In this document: one piece after another, positions 46,640-58,830 of the stretch
How positions within the stretch are numbered: position 1 is the first letter of the stretch
Layout: every line of letters begins with the position of its first letter
Source of the DNA: Anadara kagoshimensis
Taxonomy: Eukaryota; Mollusca; Bivalvia; Arcoida; Arcidae
Length of the DNA stretch: 64,000 nucleotides
Direction: 5' to 3'
Assembly: GCA_021292105.1 (NCBI GenBank)
Contig: CM037871.1
Coordinates: forward strand, 36,323,854-36,387,853
The notes under the pieces: generated by a model
What the model was told of the DNA's origin: nothing
Databases searched by the model: none
The model's input: the letters and a program-made list of their open reading frames with translations, nothing else
Position numbers and translations under genes: made by a program

Positions 46640-47127
46640 CCTAATTAGCGCAGGTTCCTACAATCATTCCTTAACTATGATTTTCCCAAACTTAAATTTA
46701 ACAAATGTTTGTAATTTCTTTTTGGAACTACTGATGAATATTTTTTGTCAAAACTAAATGTAAATGTTTTAATCTAGAATATATCTAAAAATTGACACTT
46801 TAAATTCCTGAATATTCTAAAAATTAACAAAATTATCAAAATTATTAGGGTTTGAAATTTTCCCAGATTTAAGTTAAGAAAAATCTTAGCTAAGCAATTA
46901 TTTGGCCCTGGTTTCACTATCGTTCTTTTAATTGGATCTTGCAAATTTAATACTGTAATAATTTTGCAAATTGTTAAGATATCCAGGAATTTAGCGGGTG
47001 TGATTTTGAAGACCATGTCAAGCTCATAACATATTTGTTTAGTTTTCTCAAAAAAAAAGTCTCCGTTTCAAAAACAATTGCCAAAATTTGGAAAATCGTA
47101 GCTAAGAAATAACTGTGAAACCGGGGC
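46640..47127. mobile_element. two overlapping family C fold-back MITEs
   Basis: CAATCATTCCTTAACTATGA ... CTTAGCTAAGCAATTATT, then GGCCCTGGTTTCACTATCG ... AACTGTGAAACCGGGGCC. The junction is at about 46903. Confidence 0.65.
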
Positions 47128-47579
47128 CTGATTCATTAAAAACCCATGGTACTCTTTTATATACTATGGGTATTTTAAAATTTTATAAGGAATCTGTCCC
47201 CTGTGATTTTATCCACATTTTATACCTTAGTGGATTCCAACACACACTAAGCTTTTTCGCACCTATATGTAAAACACACGTGTTGGTGACAGCCCTACGT
47301 CAATTATCAACAAATTGTTTTTTATCAAGTTTTATTCACAGCGAAGTGCTAATAGCTGTTTATCACGTGTTTCAAATTTGAATCTTGATAAATTGCTCTT
47401 GTTCTACGTTTGTCAGATATATGTTTTCAATCCATTAATTTACTGGAATACGGATTTTTTTCTTTCGGATTTTGTGTAACTATGTTTGTGCGATTTGACT
47501 GTTGTTGTTTAAAAGTATTCAATTTTGCCTTTGAGCTTACTAAAGAACATTATCAACCGGGGATAGACTATCTATATAT

Positions 47580-47585
<6 letters not shown>

Positions 47586-47635
<50 letters not shown>
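47586..47635 (+). repeat. (GA)n microsatellite
   Basis: Uninterrupted run. Another short one follows the A tract at 48191-48209. Confidence 0.95.
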
Positions 47636-47637
<2 letters not shown>

Positions 47638-47847
47638 AAAATAAGTTGATATAACGAAATTTAATCCTGGTAGTTCATCTACATGATCATGGAGTGACAG
47701 TTTATTAAATTTAATTATTCACAATTATTTTTTTTCCCTTTTACAATACCACCTAGCTTGCAATGCTTGAGAGGGTATTTATTGAAGATTCCATGGAGAC
47801 CAAATATTAGATGGAAAACTATTTTGTTTCCATTATTATTTTCGGTT

Positions 47848-48099
47848 CTGGCCCCGGGAATCGTTCCTTAACTAAGATTTTCGTTAACTTAAATCTGGCA
47901 ATTTTGAAATCTTAATATTTTATTAATTTTTAAGATATTCGGGAAATTAAGGTATCATTTCAAGTTGAAGATCACTTCAGGCTTATGACATTTATATATT
48001 TAGTTTTATCAAAAATGTTCATTCTTAACTTCAAAAAGAGTTGCCAAAAATTGTTAGAAAAATCTTATTTAAGAAATGATGGTGAAACTGGGGCTTGGT
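47848..48099. mobile_element. fold-back MITE, family C, interrupted at its right end
   Basis: GGCCCCGGGAATCGTTCCTT ... GATGGTGAAACTGGGGCTTGG. The flanking TTCATC continues after the hAT element (49187 on). Confidence 0.7.
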
Positions 48100-48151
48100 C
48101 AGGGGCGTAGCCAGGCGTACGTTTGTACGCAAAAACGTCCACGTCGTTTTC

Positions 48152-48190
<39 letters not shown>

Positions 48191-49182
48191 GAGAGAGAGA
48201 GAGAGAGAGTATAATATATTTCTTATACCAAACCGTTGGTCTTCACCGGAAATGGCCATCTGATCACCGAACTAACACCGGCTGATACTCAATGAACTTG
48301 TTGCCGTCTGAGCTACATGCTCTTGCATATGAGAAGACCGTTAGTTTGTACGTTGCATTCGGAGACGACATACCAGCGATTGATAACCAGGAATTCGATC
48401 GGGAGGTTCAGCGATGGAAAGCCAGGTGGGCTGATATCGACGACAAACCGTCAACGCTGGTCAACACGTTACGTGCAATACGAAGGCCCGAGCTGTATCC
48501 ATGCATATACCAAATTATTGAAATTCTCCTATCCATGCCAGTGTCATCCGCGTCTGCTGAAAGGTCATTCAGCGTTATGCGGCGTCTCAAGACTTACTTG
48601 AGGTTCACTATGACCGGCGAGAGGTTTTTCTCACTGGCCCTCATTCATTCTTACAGGGACACCGACATCGACATAAACAAAATCATTGAGGAATTTGCTT
48701 GAAGGAAACAACGAATGACTTTATCTGGTTGTTCTCGCACATAATCATGATCTAACTAACTCTTATGCCTAGATACGAATGCCTGGTAACAATTGCATTA
48801 AAGAACTTCTACTAGCCATTCGTCACGTTTCATTATGTATTAACGCAATATATTTACAAATATATTTCCTCTCCTCCGTTTAACCTCACCACTATATTAA
48901 TTGAACTCTCATTTTAACTTGACATTCTCAATTATTGAGTGTGTTGTTTTCGTAGTCCTTATGCCATACAACATCAGATCCCCTTGTACCTTGTCTTCAG
49001 GTTTAAGAATGAACCAGTCCTCAAAAGAACGACAAAAACTACCACAGCATAGCATAAAATTATAAGAAAAATTCTGATAAATAGCGCCCTGGAGGGCCGC
49101 CCGAAAATTTGCATCAGGGCGGCCCCCAAACCCCCTGCCCTCTTTAGGCGTCCACATCATAAACACCCCAGCTACGCCCCTG
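48100..49182 (+). mobile_element. hAT-type DNA transposon remnant with 5-bp target duplication
   Basis: Ends are CAGGGGCGTAGCCAGG at the left and its near-complement CCAGCTACGCCCCTG at the right, flanked on both sides by TTGGT (48095-48099 and 49183-49187). Inside: a 36-base A run, a GA run, and a hAT C-terminal reading frame. It inserted at the right end of a fold-back repeat (family C), whose remaining sequence continues after 49183. Confidence 0.8.
48292..48702 (+). CDS. hAT transposase C-terminal (dimerisation) fragment, 136 aa
   Basis: The fragment shows the hAT C-terminal dimerisation signature: ILLSMPVSSASAERSFSVMR, RLKTYLR-TMT and a following SLALIHSY helix. hAT transposases are cut-and-paste enzymes. 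The usual BED finger and RNase H-like core (several hundred residues) are absent. Upstream sequence is A/GA repeat and out-of-frame remains, so this is a truncated, non-functional copy of an element of the ZMYM1/hAT-like type. Confidence 0.85.
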   Translation: MNLLPSELHALAYEKTVSLYVAFGDDIPAIDNQEFDREVQRWKARWADIDDKPSTLVNTLRAIRRPELYPCIYQIIEILLSMPVSSASAERSFSVMRRLKTYLRFTMTGERFFSLALIHSYRDTDIDINKIIEEFA

Positions 49183-49291
49183 TTGGTTCATCAAACATTC
49201 TTCAGGGCTTTCTTTATTAACATTAACATGTTAATGAAGTACATACTATACTCATATCCATATTGCTTGATGAATGTCCGGATCATAAAAA

Positions 49292-49749
49292 TTTAATCAA
49301 GAAGATTACTGTCAGTCTTACTATTCCTGATTATCAAGCGACAAAAACAAAGTAATAAAGATGCATATACCTGATAAACAGAACAGACCTGTTAAATGTT
49401 TAACGCAGGCGCGGATCCAGACGGGTGCACACCGGGCCTGTGCCCCCTAAAACTTTCGCAGCCTATTCACCACACTATAACATGGGATAAGGACTTCTCC
49501 ATATAGCTTCTGTCCCCAAACACAAATTAAAAATTTGTCAGTGTGTTTAATCAAGACGATTACTGTCAGTCTTACTATTCCTGATTATCAAGCGACAAAA
49601 ACAAAGTAATAAAGATGCATATACCTGATAAACAGAACAGACCTGTTAAATGTTTAACGCAGGCGCGGATCCAGACGGGTGCACACCGGGCCTGTGCCCC
49701 CTAAAACTTTCGCAGCCTATTCACCACACTATAACATGGGATAAGGACT

Positions 49750-49751
<2 letters not shown>
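49292..49751 (+). repeat. 254-bp tandem duplication containing the left part of the MITE
   Basis: 49292-49497 and 49546-49751 are near-identical, offset 254 bases. The first copy keeps MITE interior (ATATAGCTTCTGTCCCC...) that matches the related element at 61592. The second copy runs into the C tract instead. Confidence 0.88.
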
Positions 49752-49829
<78 letters not shown>

Positions 49830-49853
49830 CCTAACATCCTGGATCCGCCACTG
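49660..49853 (+). mobile_element. hAT-like MITE with 78-base poly-C tract
   Basis: CAGGCGCGGATCCAG at the left and CTGGATCCGCCACTG at the right, flanked by TAACG on both sides (49655-49659, 49854-49858). Most of the interior is one C homopolymer (49751-49828). Confidence 0.85.
49751..49828 (+). repeat. poly-C homopolymer, 78 bases
   Basis: Uninterrupted C run counted from the sequence. The true length may differ because of assembly or polymerase slippage. Confidence 0.9.
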
Positions 49854-50689
49854 TAACGCTAACGAAAACGGGAGCCAAAATTCGGCTGTCGAGTAGCCTA
49901 GATATGGATAGATAATGGTTGAAAAGCTGCTGAAAAAAGATTGATAACAGTTTTTGTGATATTGGGAACCAGGGGCTAATCTGAGTTGCCGATTTTATAC
50001 TAACTACGGTAGTAGCAACCTTTGATGGGTCTGTAGTTGAATATTCAATGTTTTAAACAACTCAAATGGTCAAATGTTTTGTGCGTTTCCATGTTTTTAG
50101 TTTTTACCATGAATATTTGATTAACAATAACCTGTCTGTTTATATTGCTTCATAAATACTCCAGCAGTAGTTAAATGGCTGCAAAAGTCGATTCAGAAGT
50201 CCGGATGCCATTGTCGTCTGCGTCGCACACACAGGTGTTTTGTTCATTTAATATTACTGGACATGCTGTACATCTATATACCTTCTTACATCAGCACATT
50301 GATTTGGCCGTGGTTAATATTCGGCAATAAAAGTTGATTTAGCGCATGTACAGTTGTTCTGGAAACGATTTTTATTAATCCAGTGTATAGTTGTTTTTCC
50401 TATTGTTTGTAGTTCAGTTATTAGTATGATATTATTGAAACTAAACCTTCAACTGTATCATCATCAAGAAAATGTGCAAAATGAATCATTCAATTTTGAA
50501 CAAATAGAAATACATAAAGCTTGAGTTTTATATTCAAAACAAACTTGATACAGTTGCCATGTACCATTTTTTAAAAATTAATCATAAAATACATTAAAAA
50601 TGTATAACGATATTCTTTGAATGTATTTTATAATTAAATTCAAATAATGGTATATGCCATAGTTACCAAAATAGAAAATCGGTGGATAC

Positions 50690-51580
50690 ACAAGTTGTCT
50701 TAAATTGAGGGCAAGTTTTTGCTGAAGTTTCTCAAATAATTTATAATTAATTTGTCAACATATCTGCCAAATGTAAGACTCGCGGACATATCGAAGTCTT
50801 GATCCAACCCTGAATCGTCACATTTTCTTTTCAGTTTCTTCACAGTTGTCTTAAATTTAGGGATAGATTTTGCAGAATTCAAAAGATTAAATTCCTCAAA
50901 CACATGTATAATTAATTTGTCAATATGTCGGATAGAGGGAAGATTCACAGTCATACCCATTAAGTCTCTCATTCCAATCCTGAATAATCGCCACATTTTC
51001 TTTTCTGTTTCTTCACAGTTGTCTTAAATTGAGGGCGAGATTTTGCAGAATTAAAAAGATTAAATTTCCCAAATACATGCCGCATGATTAATAATTTGCT
51101 AACATATCGGCTAGAGGGGAAACTCGCTGTCGTATCAAAGTTGAAACGTCACATTTTCGCAGTTATCTTAATTTGAAGGAGATATTTTGCATAATTTAAA
51201 AGCTTAAAGATGTTTCTAATGTAATTAATTCGTCAACATATTGCTCAGAGGTAAGACTCGAGGACATATCAAGTCTCGCAAGTCCTCACATTTTCTTTTC
51301 TATTTGTTCACAGTTGTCTTAATTTTAAGGCGAGATTTTACAGAATTTCAAAGCTTAAATGTTTCCGTCAACATATTGCTCAGAGAGAAGACTCGTGGAC
51401 ATACCAAGTCTCGCAAGTCCTCACATTTTCTTTTCTATTTCTTCACAGTTGTCTTATTTTGAAGGCGAGATTTTACAGAATTTCCGTCAACATATTGCTC
51501 AGAAGGAAGACTCGTTGACATATAAAGTCTCGCTAGTCGTTATATTTTCTTTACTATTTGTTCACAGTTGTTGATCAGTG
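50690..51580 (+). repeat. degenerate tandem repeat, about 6 units of 120-170 bp
   Basis: The word TTCACAGTTGTCTTAAATTG (or variant) recurs at about 50696, 50842, 51013, 51163, 51309 and 51444, followed each time by GCGAGATTTT-CAGAATT and CAACATAT. Confidence 0.8.
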
Positions 51581-52394
51581 TTAGTGTTAGATTTATATAT
51601 CGATTGACACCATATCTAGTCAGTCAGACAGTTACTTGATTTCTCCTCGGTTTTTACATGTCATTGATCATCATAAATAATGTCTTGTTTTAATTCTAAT
51701 TCCTCCAGGCATAACATAACTCGGAGACTAAACGTTAATGAAAATAAATGCCCGGATTTTGTTACGATTAATAAACAACCGGGTATTTCGAATATTACTG
51801 CCTGTATTAGCCGACCAGTATATGACAAATAATAATTTTTCAATCCTTTCTTTCTTTCATATAAGCAATTAAATCAAAACAACTCATTCATGTTTCTGCT
51901 AGATTTACGCACATGCCCGTTTTCTTCTTTGATTCATTCGTGAAGATTTGCACTGTTTTATTCCAGAGAAATAATTATATTTCACCAGTAAATTATCATT
52001 TTCAAATGCTTGAAATGATTTTGAAAAAGTTATCAGAAATACCTGCGCATACGATGTATACAGCATAATTTTATTGTTCTTACATTGATCAAACTAAACA
52101 TATCACAGTTACATCGTATATTCTTTAAATTTATATAATTTAATTATAATTTAATCACGATACAGGTTCTACTTATGAATGCATTTATGTCTTAAAATAC
52201 AACAATAATATAAACAATGAAGACATTGTCTGAAATACTGCATCTGCGGGACAAGCACTAAGTATAGTCAAAATATGCTTGTCTCCGGTTTTATTAGGGG
52301 TATATGCCCATCTTAGAATGACGGTCTTCTATATAAGCCACTTACTTGATACATGTAACAGTTATTTATATGTTCTCTCGTCACAAGTATAGGG

Positions 52395-52737
52395 GCCTCG
52401 ATGGCCGGACCACAACGACTCTCACCGCCTAGGCTTGAAGCCAAAGTTTGAGAAAGATTGTCAAGTCTGTGGTTTTACCCGGACAATCCTGTTTCCTATA
52501 CAGTCAAACCTGTCTATAAAGGCCACCTTAGGGAACCAGTAAAAGGGCCCTGATAGACAGGTAGCCATTATATACAGTTTCAAAAATACGAAGAAAGAGC
52601 GATTGGAATGCAATTTTACTGGCCTTTATAAGCAGGTGGCACTTATATAGAGGTGGCTTTTAACACAGGTTTGACTGTACCAGCAACTGACATAAGTGGA
52701 AGGATCTTGAATGGGGCGTAAACCGCTATTACTCCAC
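52395..52737 (+). mobile_element. tRNA-derived SINE, split by a MITE
   Basis: Head GGGGCCTCGATGGCCGGACC (Leu-tRNA-like A-box region), then a family E MITE at 52501-52677, then tail GGGGCGTAAACCGCTATTAC. A related degenerate copy may lie at 35310-35446. Confidence 0.5.
52501..52677 (+). mobile_element. Tc1/mariner-like MITE (family E) inserted in a SINE
   Basis: Exact CAGTCAAACCTGT ... ACAGGTTTGACTG ends flanked by TA on both sides; 177 bp. It interrupts a tRNA-derived SINE whose tail resumes at about 52700. Confidence 0.8.
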
Positions 52738-52984
52738 TCCAATATTTTGATATATATGCAAGAAGAATGATTGGATATAATACATAACCTATATAACATT
52801 TTATTCTGATATAAAGTTAACTCATTATTATAAGAATAATTACACGGTTGCAATTAATAGTTGACAATGCTTCGAAGTTTTCTTTTGATTTAGGGAATTT
52901 GATTGATAGTCTTTTCATTCAAAGCACTTTCAGAACCCATAAACCTCAAGTTACAATCGTTCATTATCTGTGCACGGCAATGCA

Positions 52985-53197
52985 TACAGTGCAGACCAGT
53001 CAAAAGTTTAATTATGCGCTATTGGAAGCTCTGCTGTCGACTGGCAGAGATATGGATAGCTATTGGACGAAAAGCTGTCGAGAGATAGATAGGAATTGTC
53101 GAACACCTACCGAGATATGTTGCTAACGAGGTGTCGAGATTAGTTCTTGATTCGACACTAATTCATTTACTTAGTGTTAAACTTTCGACAGGTTTGT
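52985..53197. mobile_element. long-TIR MITE, family D (diverged)
   Basis: Family D ends are CCTGTCGAAAGTTTAACAC and its complement. Here GACCAGTCAAAAGTTTAA ... GTTAAACTTTCGACAGG. The interior holds the GAAAAGCTGTCGAGAGA-type segment common to the family. Confidence 0.6.
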
Positions 53198-53588
53198 ACA
53201 CGTCCGCACTTGCAGAATTGAGTTGACATTCCATAAAGAAATGCTTCGGGCATTTTATAAATTTTTTTTATATAAAATCGATCATGATGATGAAGTAGAG
53301 ATTTTTCTATCATTATACATACATGTAGACCTATACATACTTATACTTGCCTCTAAACATCAATGTATATCTCACCAAATATTAAAAATTAATACCGTGC
53401 GATTGACAACTATTAACCACTTTCAGTTAATTAAAATATTTACCATGTTGCTTTGTCAAGCACGACGCCAACCAGTAGAGCTTCTTGTAAGATAATATAG
53501 AGGTGACATGGCAATAGCCAAGTGTAAGAGAGAACACAAAACACGTTAAGAGACAAGCAAACAAGGCCATAAAGACGAACACAACACA

Positions 53589-54109
53589 GACCTGTCGAAA
53601 GTTTTAACACTAAGAAAATTGGCAGCTCATCTAGACGTCTGGTTAGCTGTATCTTGACAGCTTTTCAAAACAGCTGCTAACTATCTTTAGGTCACTGGCT
53701 ATTCGTATATAGGTCATTAGAAAACAAAACTTGTAGCTCAGTTGGTAGAGTGCTCGCTCCGTAAGTGGGAGGTCGTGGGTTCGAACCCCGGCCGGGTCTG
53801 ACCCAAGTCTTAAAAGTGGGTAGTGACTGTTCTTTCGCCAAGCGCTCGGTATTATGAAATGAAAGTCACGGTTCTTTCGGATGGGAACTTAAAATAAACG
53901 AGGTCCCGTGTCTTGGTAGGCTTGGCACGATAAAGAACCCTGCTGTATAATGCCATCAGCGCAATGTACAGGCAAAATTTCTGCACCTTCGCCTATAGCT
54001 GGCGACGTCTCGATATGAGTGAAATATTCTGACTGGGACGTTAAACACCATTACTCCACTCATTTTCGACTACTTTGCGTTAGCTCAGTGTTAAACATTC
54101 GACAGTTCT
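53589..54109. mobile_element. long-TIR MITE, family D, split by SINE S1
   Basis: Left end GACCTGTCGAAAG, right end TTAAACATTCGACAG, with the complete SINE at 53731-54061 inside. Confidence 0.7.
53731..54061 (+). mobile_element. tRNA-derived SINE (family S1), complete copy
   Basis: tRNA-like head with A box TAGCTCAGTTGGTAGAG and B box GGGTTCGAACCCC, then a conserved body (TTCTTTCGCCAAGCGCTCGG, GAACCCTGCTGTATAATGCC, ATAGCTGGCGACGTCTCGAT) and tail TTAAACACCATTACTCCACT. Inserted inside a family D element. Confidence 0.85.
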
Positions 54110-54807
54110 GGAATGAAAATTGAGATCCCTGATCACAAAATTATTATTGTTTTAAATTGAATAAAGCATGCGTGGTTGTAAGATTTCAGAAACAATTTTC
54201 TTCCAAATAGTATTGTCATAAAATTTAATCATTAGATGCATTCAAAAAAATGGTATATGACATTATCATCCATTGTTTATTGTTCAAACTTTATTAAAAT
54301 GGAATTGAATTTTTGCAAGTAAATAATGTATACTTAGAAATAGCTAGAGCAATCACGCTACGAATGAAGCAATACACAAGCTGTAAACACATACTGAGAA
54401 CCGCAACCGAATGTAAAATTCTCGACATTGGACAGATGAACATGGGCGGACACTAAACGCGATGAATATATGGTGTCCGTCCAATGTGGAGTGGAGGGTA
54501 AATTAACTGACAAAATGTTGAAAATTTATCCCATTTAATTCAAATTTTTATACAATAGGGTGCTTATTCAAAACTGGTCAATTAATTCTACAACTTACTG
54601 CTATCTATCCTCTACTCGTTCCATATAATACAGTCAATTCATTACGACGTCTGTCACCAAAACGACGTTGCTAACAAAACAGAATTTGAAATCTTTAAGA
54701 ATGTCTGCCTACATGTATAAAGTTTTTTAAAGGGTCAAACTCGATTTCATTTGACTTGTGACATATTACATTTGTGTAAGTTACTGTTCTTGAACATTGC
54801 AAAGTTG

Positions 54808-55163
54808 GTTGGTTGGTTGAATGTTGCTTAACATCGCATCAGCAATTTTTCAGCTACTAGTATTGCGACGAGATCTATGGATTAATCTATGAACAAGTTC
54901 GTGTATGCATGTGAAGTGCGAGTATGTTGTATGGTCTGCCTTGTACCAGCGCGCACTCGGGGCGACTTTAAGGTGCTAGCTCACCAAGTCAGTACGCTGC
55001 AGACAAGCGTGCCACTCCCTCAGTCATATTATACTGACACCAGGTGAACCAGTAAAGGCCAGCGACAAGGAACATGTGATTTGAGTGGGACTCGAACTCA
55101 CAGCGGTGAGAGACCCTTGATTTATAGACTAACGTCTTATCCATTAGGCCACCATGGCCTCTT
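54808..55163 (-). mobile_element. tRNA-derived SINE S2, minus copy
   Basis: Complement starts GCCATGGTGGCCTAATGGAT, has a GAGTTCGAGTCCCAC B box and the same body as 57328, and ends TTCAACCAACCAACC. Confidence 0.8.
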
Positions 55164-55749
55164 GAACATTGCAAGGGAACCCAACAAATGTATAACACCA
55201 CAAAACCACAAACAATAAACACGTTTGATCACCTACATACAAAACCTCTGAAATTTGAAGGTCACGAAAAATTATGACAAAATGGTATCAAGCGGTTAAA
55301 AACTTAATTTTGAAGTACTTTATTTTGTCCATGACAAAAATAAATTCAAAAACACTTTATGTGGATTGCTATACTTTTACCCACGGTTTCTAGCCAAGTT
55401 GTAGATGAATCATTGTTATCATACGATAGCGTTTACAAACTTTATAGGAAGGGCGACAGCTGAATTTACTTGGGATGAAATGTTAAACGTTATTTAATTA
55501 AAAAGTTGATAAATACAAAATTTGACTGAGAAACGTAGTTAAATATCGAATACCTTTAAAACTCGAGATATACATCGGGAATTCACAGTGGCATGGTTTT
55601 GAATCGACAAACATACTAATAATACTAATTGTTTGATATATGGTTTTAGTATTGTAGGTACAGTACAGGCCTGTCGAAAGTTAAACATTACATCTAACGA
55701 ATCGGCGGCTTAGTCTAGTCAATCTATGAAAAAATAGAACCAAGCTGCA

Positions 55750-56003
55750 GTTTCACAATCATTCCTTAGCTAAGATTTTCCTTAACTTAAATCTGGCAAA
55801 ATTTAAAATCTTTATAATTCCGTTAATTTTCAAGATATTCAGAAATTTAAGGTGTCAATTTGAAAATAATTGCTAGATTAAAGCATTTGCATTTAGTTTT
55901 GACAAAAATATTCTTGAGTAGTTACATAAAAACATTACTAAAATTGGCTAAATTTAAGTTAAGGAAAATCTTAGCTATGGAATGAATGTGAAACTGGGAC
56001 CAA
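55750..56003. mobile_element. fold-back MITE, family C
   Basis: CAGTTTCACAATCATTCCTT ... GAATGAATGTGAAACTGGGA, nested in a family D element. Confidence 0.75.
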
Positions 56004-56401
56004 ATCTCATAGTAATTGCAACAGAAAATATAATTATGTGATTGTTTTCGGAAAAGGCGTTTTTATTCACCATAAAAAAATCTACCAATTTCAATCCAGC
56101 GGAATTTGGGTTTTTTGCCAATTAAAGTTATCAATAGCATTTTGTATAGAAAAGGGAGATAACTGTGTATAGTGAGCCAACATTTTACACAGAAATTTTC
56201 GAAAACTTCAAGTATTCCTGCTACTATATGAAGAACATCCTAGAAATCAGATGGAAATTTATATATAGACTTAAAATGAATATTTAAGAAAATTTAGAAA
56301 GAAATATGTAAATGGAAGGTAAATCAATTAAATTATTTTGTTAAAAGACTTTAGCTCATCTCAACCCCTTGTTATCTATATCTCGACAGCTTTTCAGCAG
56401 C

Positions 56402-56667
56402 TGGCCCCGGTTTCACAATCATTCCTTAGCTAAGATTTTCCTTAACTTAAATCTTGCAAAATTTCAAAACTTGATAATTTTTTGTTAATTTTCAAGATAT
56501 TCAGGAAATTAAGGTGTCATGTTTAAGGTCACTTCTGGATGAAAACATTTAAATTTAGTTTTAACAAAAATATTCATCAGTATTTCCAAAAAGTGATAAC
56601 CAAAATTGGCTAAATTTAAGTTAAGGAAAATCTTAGCTAAGGAATGATTGTGAAACCGGGGCCTGGT
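56402..56667. mobile_element. fold-back MITE, family C, best preserved
   Basis: GGCCCCGGTTTCACAATCAT at the left is exactly complementary to ATGATTGTGAAACCGGGGCC at the right; stem continues into TTAGCTAAG. Confidence 0.85.
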
Positions 56668-56744
56668 ATCTATTTCTTGAAAGCCTTTTAGACACTAGCT
56701 ATCCATAACTCTGCCATTAAGCAGCTGAATTTCGTTACCTCACT

Positions 56745-56970
56745 TGTTCGTTCGCCAAGCACTCGGCATTGCGAAATGAATGTCACGGTAACTTAAAATA
56801 AACCAGGTCCCGTGTCACGGTGGGCTTGACACAATAAAGAACCCTGCTGTATAATGCCATCAGCGCAACCAAAGGCAAAATAACTGCACCTTCGCCTGTA
56901 GCTGGCGATATCTCAATATAAGTGAAATATTCTTGGCTGGAACGTTAAACACCATTACTCCACTCAACCC
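56745..56970 (+). mobile_element. SINE S1, headless copy
   Basis: Body from TTCGCCAAGCACTCGGCATT to ACCATTACTCCACTC; the tRNA-like head is missing. Confidence 0.75.
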
Positions 56971-57327
56971 GTTACCTCACTACTAAACTTTCGACAGGCC
57001 TGTACTTTATATAAAATATTCCCATCTCTAATTTTATTGAATTTTTTTCTAACAGGATAAATCGTTTTTTAAACACAATACTTGTGGGCTACACCAAGCA
57101 GAAAAGGAGATTATGTTAATGTTTTGACATTTTAAGGATTTTCTTACTCCTAAAATCTTTTGTGTATTGCATAATATATTTTTGATCTTTAAAAATAGGA
57201 AATGAACAACTAACACCAGTCAGTTTATGCATTGTACAACATGTCTGAGAAAGTATCGCCATGTTTTAACATATTTTAATACAGATATTACACGTACTTT
57301 ATTTTCTCCCTCCCCAACGTTGTGAGT

Positions 57328-57655
57328 CCACGGTGGCCTAATGGATAAGACGTCAGTCTACTAATCCACTGCTGTGAGTTCGAGTCCCATTCAGACCACA
57401 TGTGGGAAAGTGCATTTGCCTTGTCGTTGGCCTTTACTGGTTCACCTGTATCAGTATAATGCGACTCTGTGAGCTAGCAACTTAAATCCCCCTTAGTGCG
57501 TGCTAGTAAAAGGCAGACCATACAATACGCTCGCACTTCACATGGATACACGAACTTGTGCATAGATTAATCCATAGAGATTTATAAAGTAGTTCTCGTC
57601 ACGAATAGCTGAAAAATTGCTGATGCGACCATAAGCAACGTTTAACCAACCAACC
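57328..57655 (+). mobile_element. tRNA-derived SINE (family S2)
   Basis: A box TGGCCTAATGGATAAGACG and B box GAGTTCGAGTCCC, then a body shared with 54808-55163 (TTGGCCTTTACTGGTTCACC, AGGCAGACCATACAATACGC) and a GGTTGGTTGGTT-type tail in complement. Confidence 0.8.
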
Positions 57656-57717
57656 TCCCCAACGTTGTACATATTATCATAACTCAGCCCTCTACTGCTT
57701 CCTGTTTAAGTACCACA

Positions 57718-58105
57718 CCAGTAACTTAGTTGTTAGAGTGCTCTCTTCGTAAGTGGGAGGTCGTAGGCTCGAACTCCAACCGATCTGAGCTAAGACTTGA
57801 GATAGGGTGGTGGCTGTTCTTTCGCCAAGCACTCAGCATTACGGTTCTTTCGCATGGGAACTTAAAATAAACGAGGTGGCTTGACACGATAAAGAACCCT
57901 GCTGTATAATACTGTAATCATAAAATACATTTTAAAAATGGTATATGACAATAATTTTATGATTAAATTTAAAAAAAAAAAATGGTATATGACAATACCA
58001 TCAACGCAACGCACAAGCAAAATTTCTGCACCTTCGTCTATAGCTGGCGGCGTCTCGATATAAGTGAAATAATCTTGTCTGGAACGTTTAAGCACCATAA
58101 CTCAA
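57718..58105 (+). mobile_element. tRNA-derived SINE S1 with an internal insertion
   Basis: Head TTAGTTGTTAGAGTGCTC, body and tail as in the 53731 copy. About 57911-57996 is a short palindromic AT-rich insertion (ATGGTATATGACAAT repeated at both sides). Confidence 0.75.
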
Positions 58106-58621
58106 CTTTCTGTCTTACCATTAAGTGTTCAGAAACGATTAGGAAAGCTTCAGGGATTTCAGAAATAGAAAAACTAAAAGACATCAAAATGTTCATTCAA
58201 AAGTTGTTGCTTAACTTAACTTGTTAAGTTATGGAGGGTATACATGTAGATACTTACTTTAGAATTGACTTATGTGCATTAGATATGCCTGTTTTCGATC
58301 AATATTTGTTCTGTAGTTGTTGGTCAAACATGTCAGAACTCGCTGATTTTTGTTGTTGCGATTTTACGTGAATTCTTATGGATGCGACATATCCATGAAA
58401 TCTATCCGAAAAACCAATAAAACAATATTAATAATATATTGCTTGTCCCCATATAGCTTAATAGGTTTTTGATAAAGTAATTTTGTTATATATATATTAG
58501 CAGCTACATATATATAATACAGTATTACACATCGATCGCTGATAGAAGAGCAAATGGAGCAATGGTCTAGACTAGTTTTCAGTTCAGAGTTCTTTCATTT
58601 AAAAGGAAGTGGGCATACAGT

Positions 58622-58830
58622 ACGGACTTGTCGAAAGTTTAACATCCGAACTCACGAATTTGTGCCGAATTGACAGCCCATCTAGACGTTTTGTTACTGT
58701 TCTATTTATCGCCAGCTTTTCATTCACTCGGTAGGTTTTCGGTCCTTAGCTTACCATATCTAGGCAACTCGGAAGCCAAGCTTCGACGCCTATTTGTTAT
58801 CTCGTTGTTAAACTTTCGACAGGCCTGTAC
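58622..58830. mobile_element. long-TIR MITE, family D
   Basis: ACTTGTCGAAAGTTTAACAT start and GTTAAACTTTCGACAGGCCT end, about 209 bp. Confidence 0.75.

Larger units (their letters stand above)
55664..57003. mobile_element. long-TIR MITE, family D, containing nested repeats
   Basis: Ends CAGGCCTGTCGAAAG and CTTTCGACAGGCCTG. Inside are two family C fold-backs (55750-56003, 56402-56667) and a headless SINE S1 (56745-56970). Confidence 0.65.

Noticed and set aside
49650-49856. Open frame with poly-proline
   Set aside because: Translation of the C homopolymer in a MITE.
53731-53800. Possible functional tRNA gene
   Set aside because: The tRNA-like part is followed by a body shared with several other copies in the window, so it is a SINE head.
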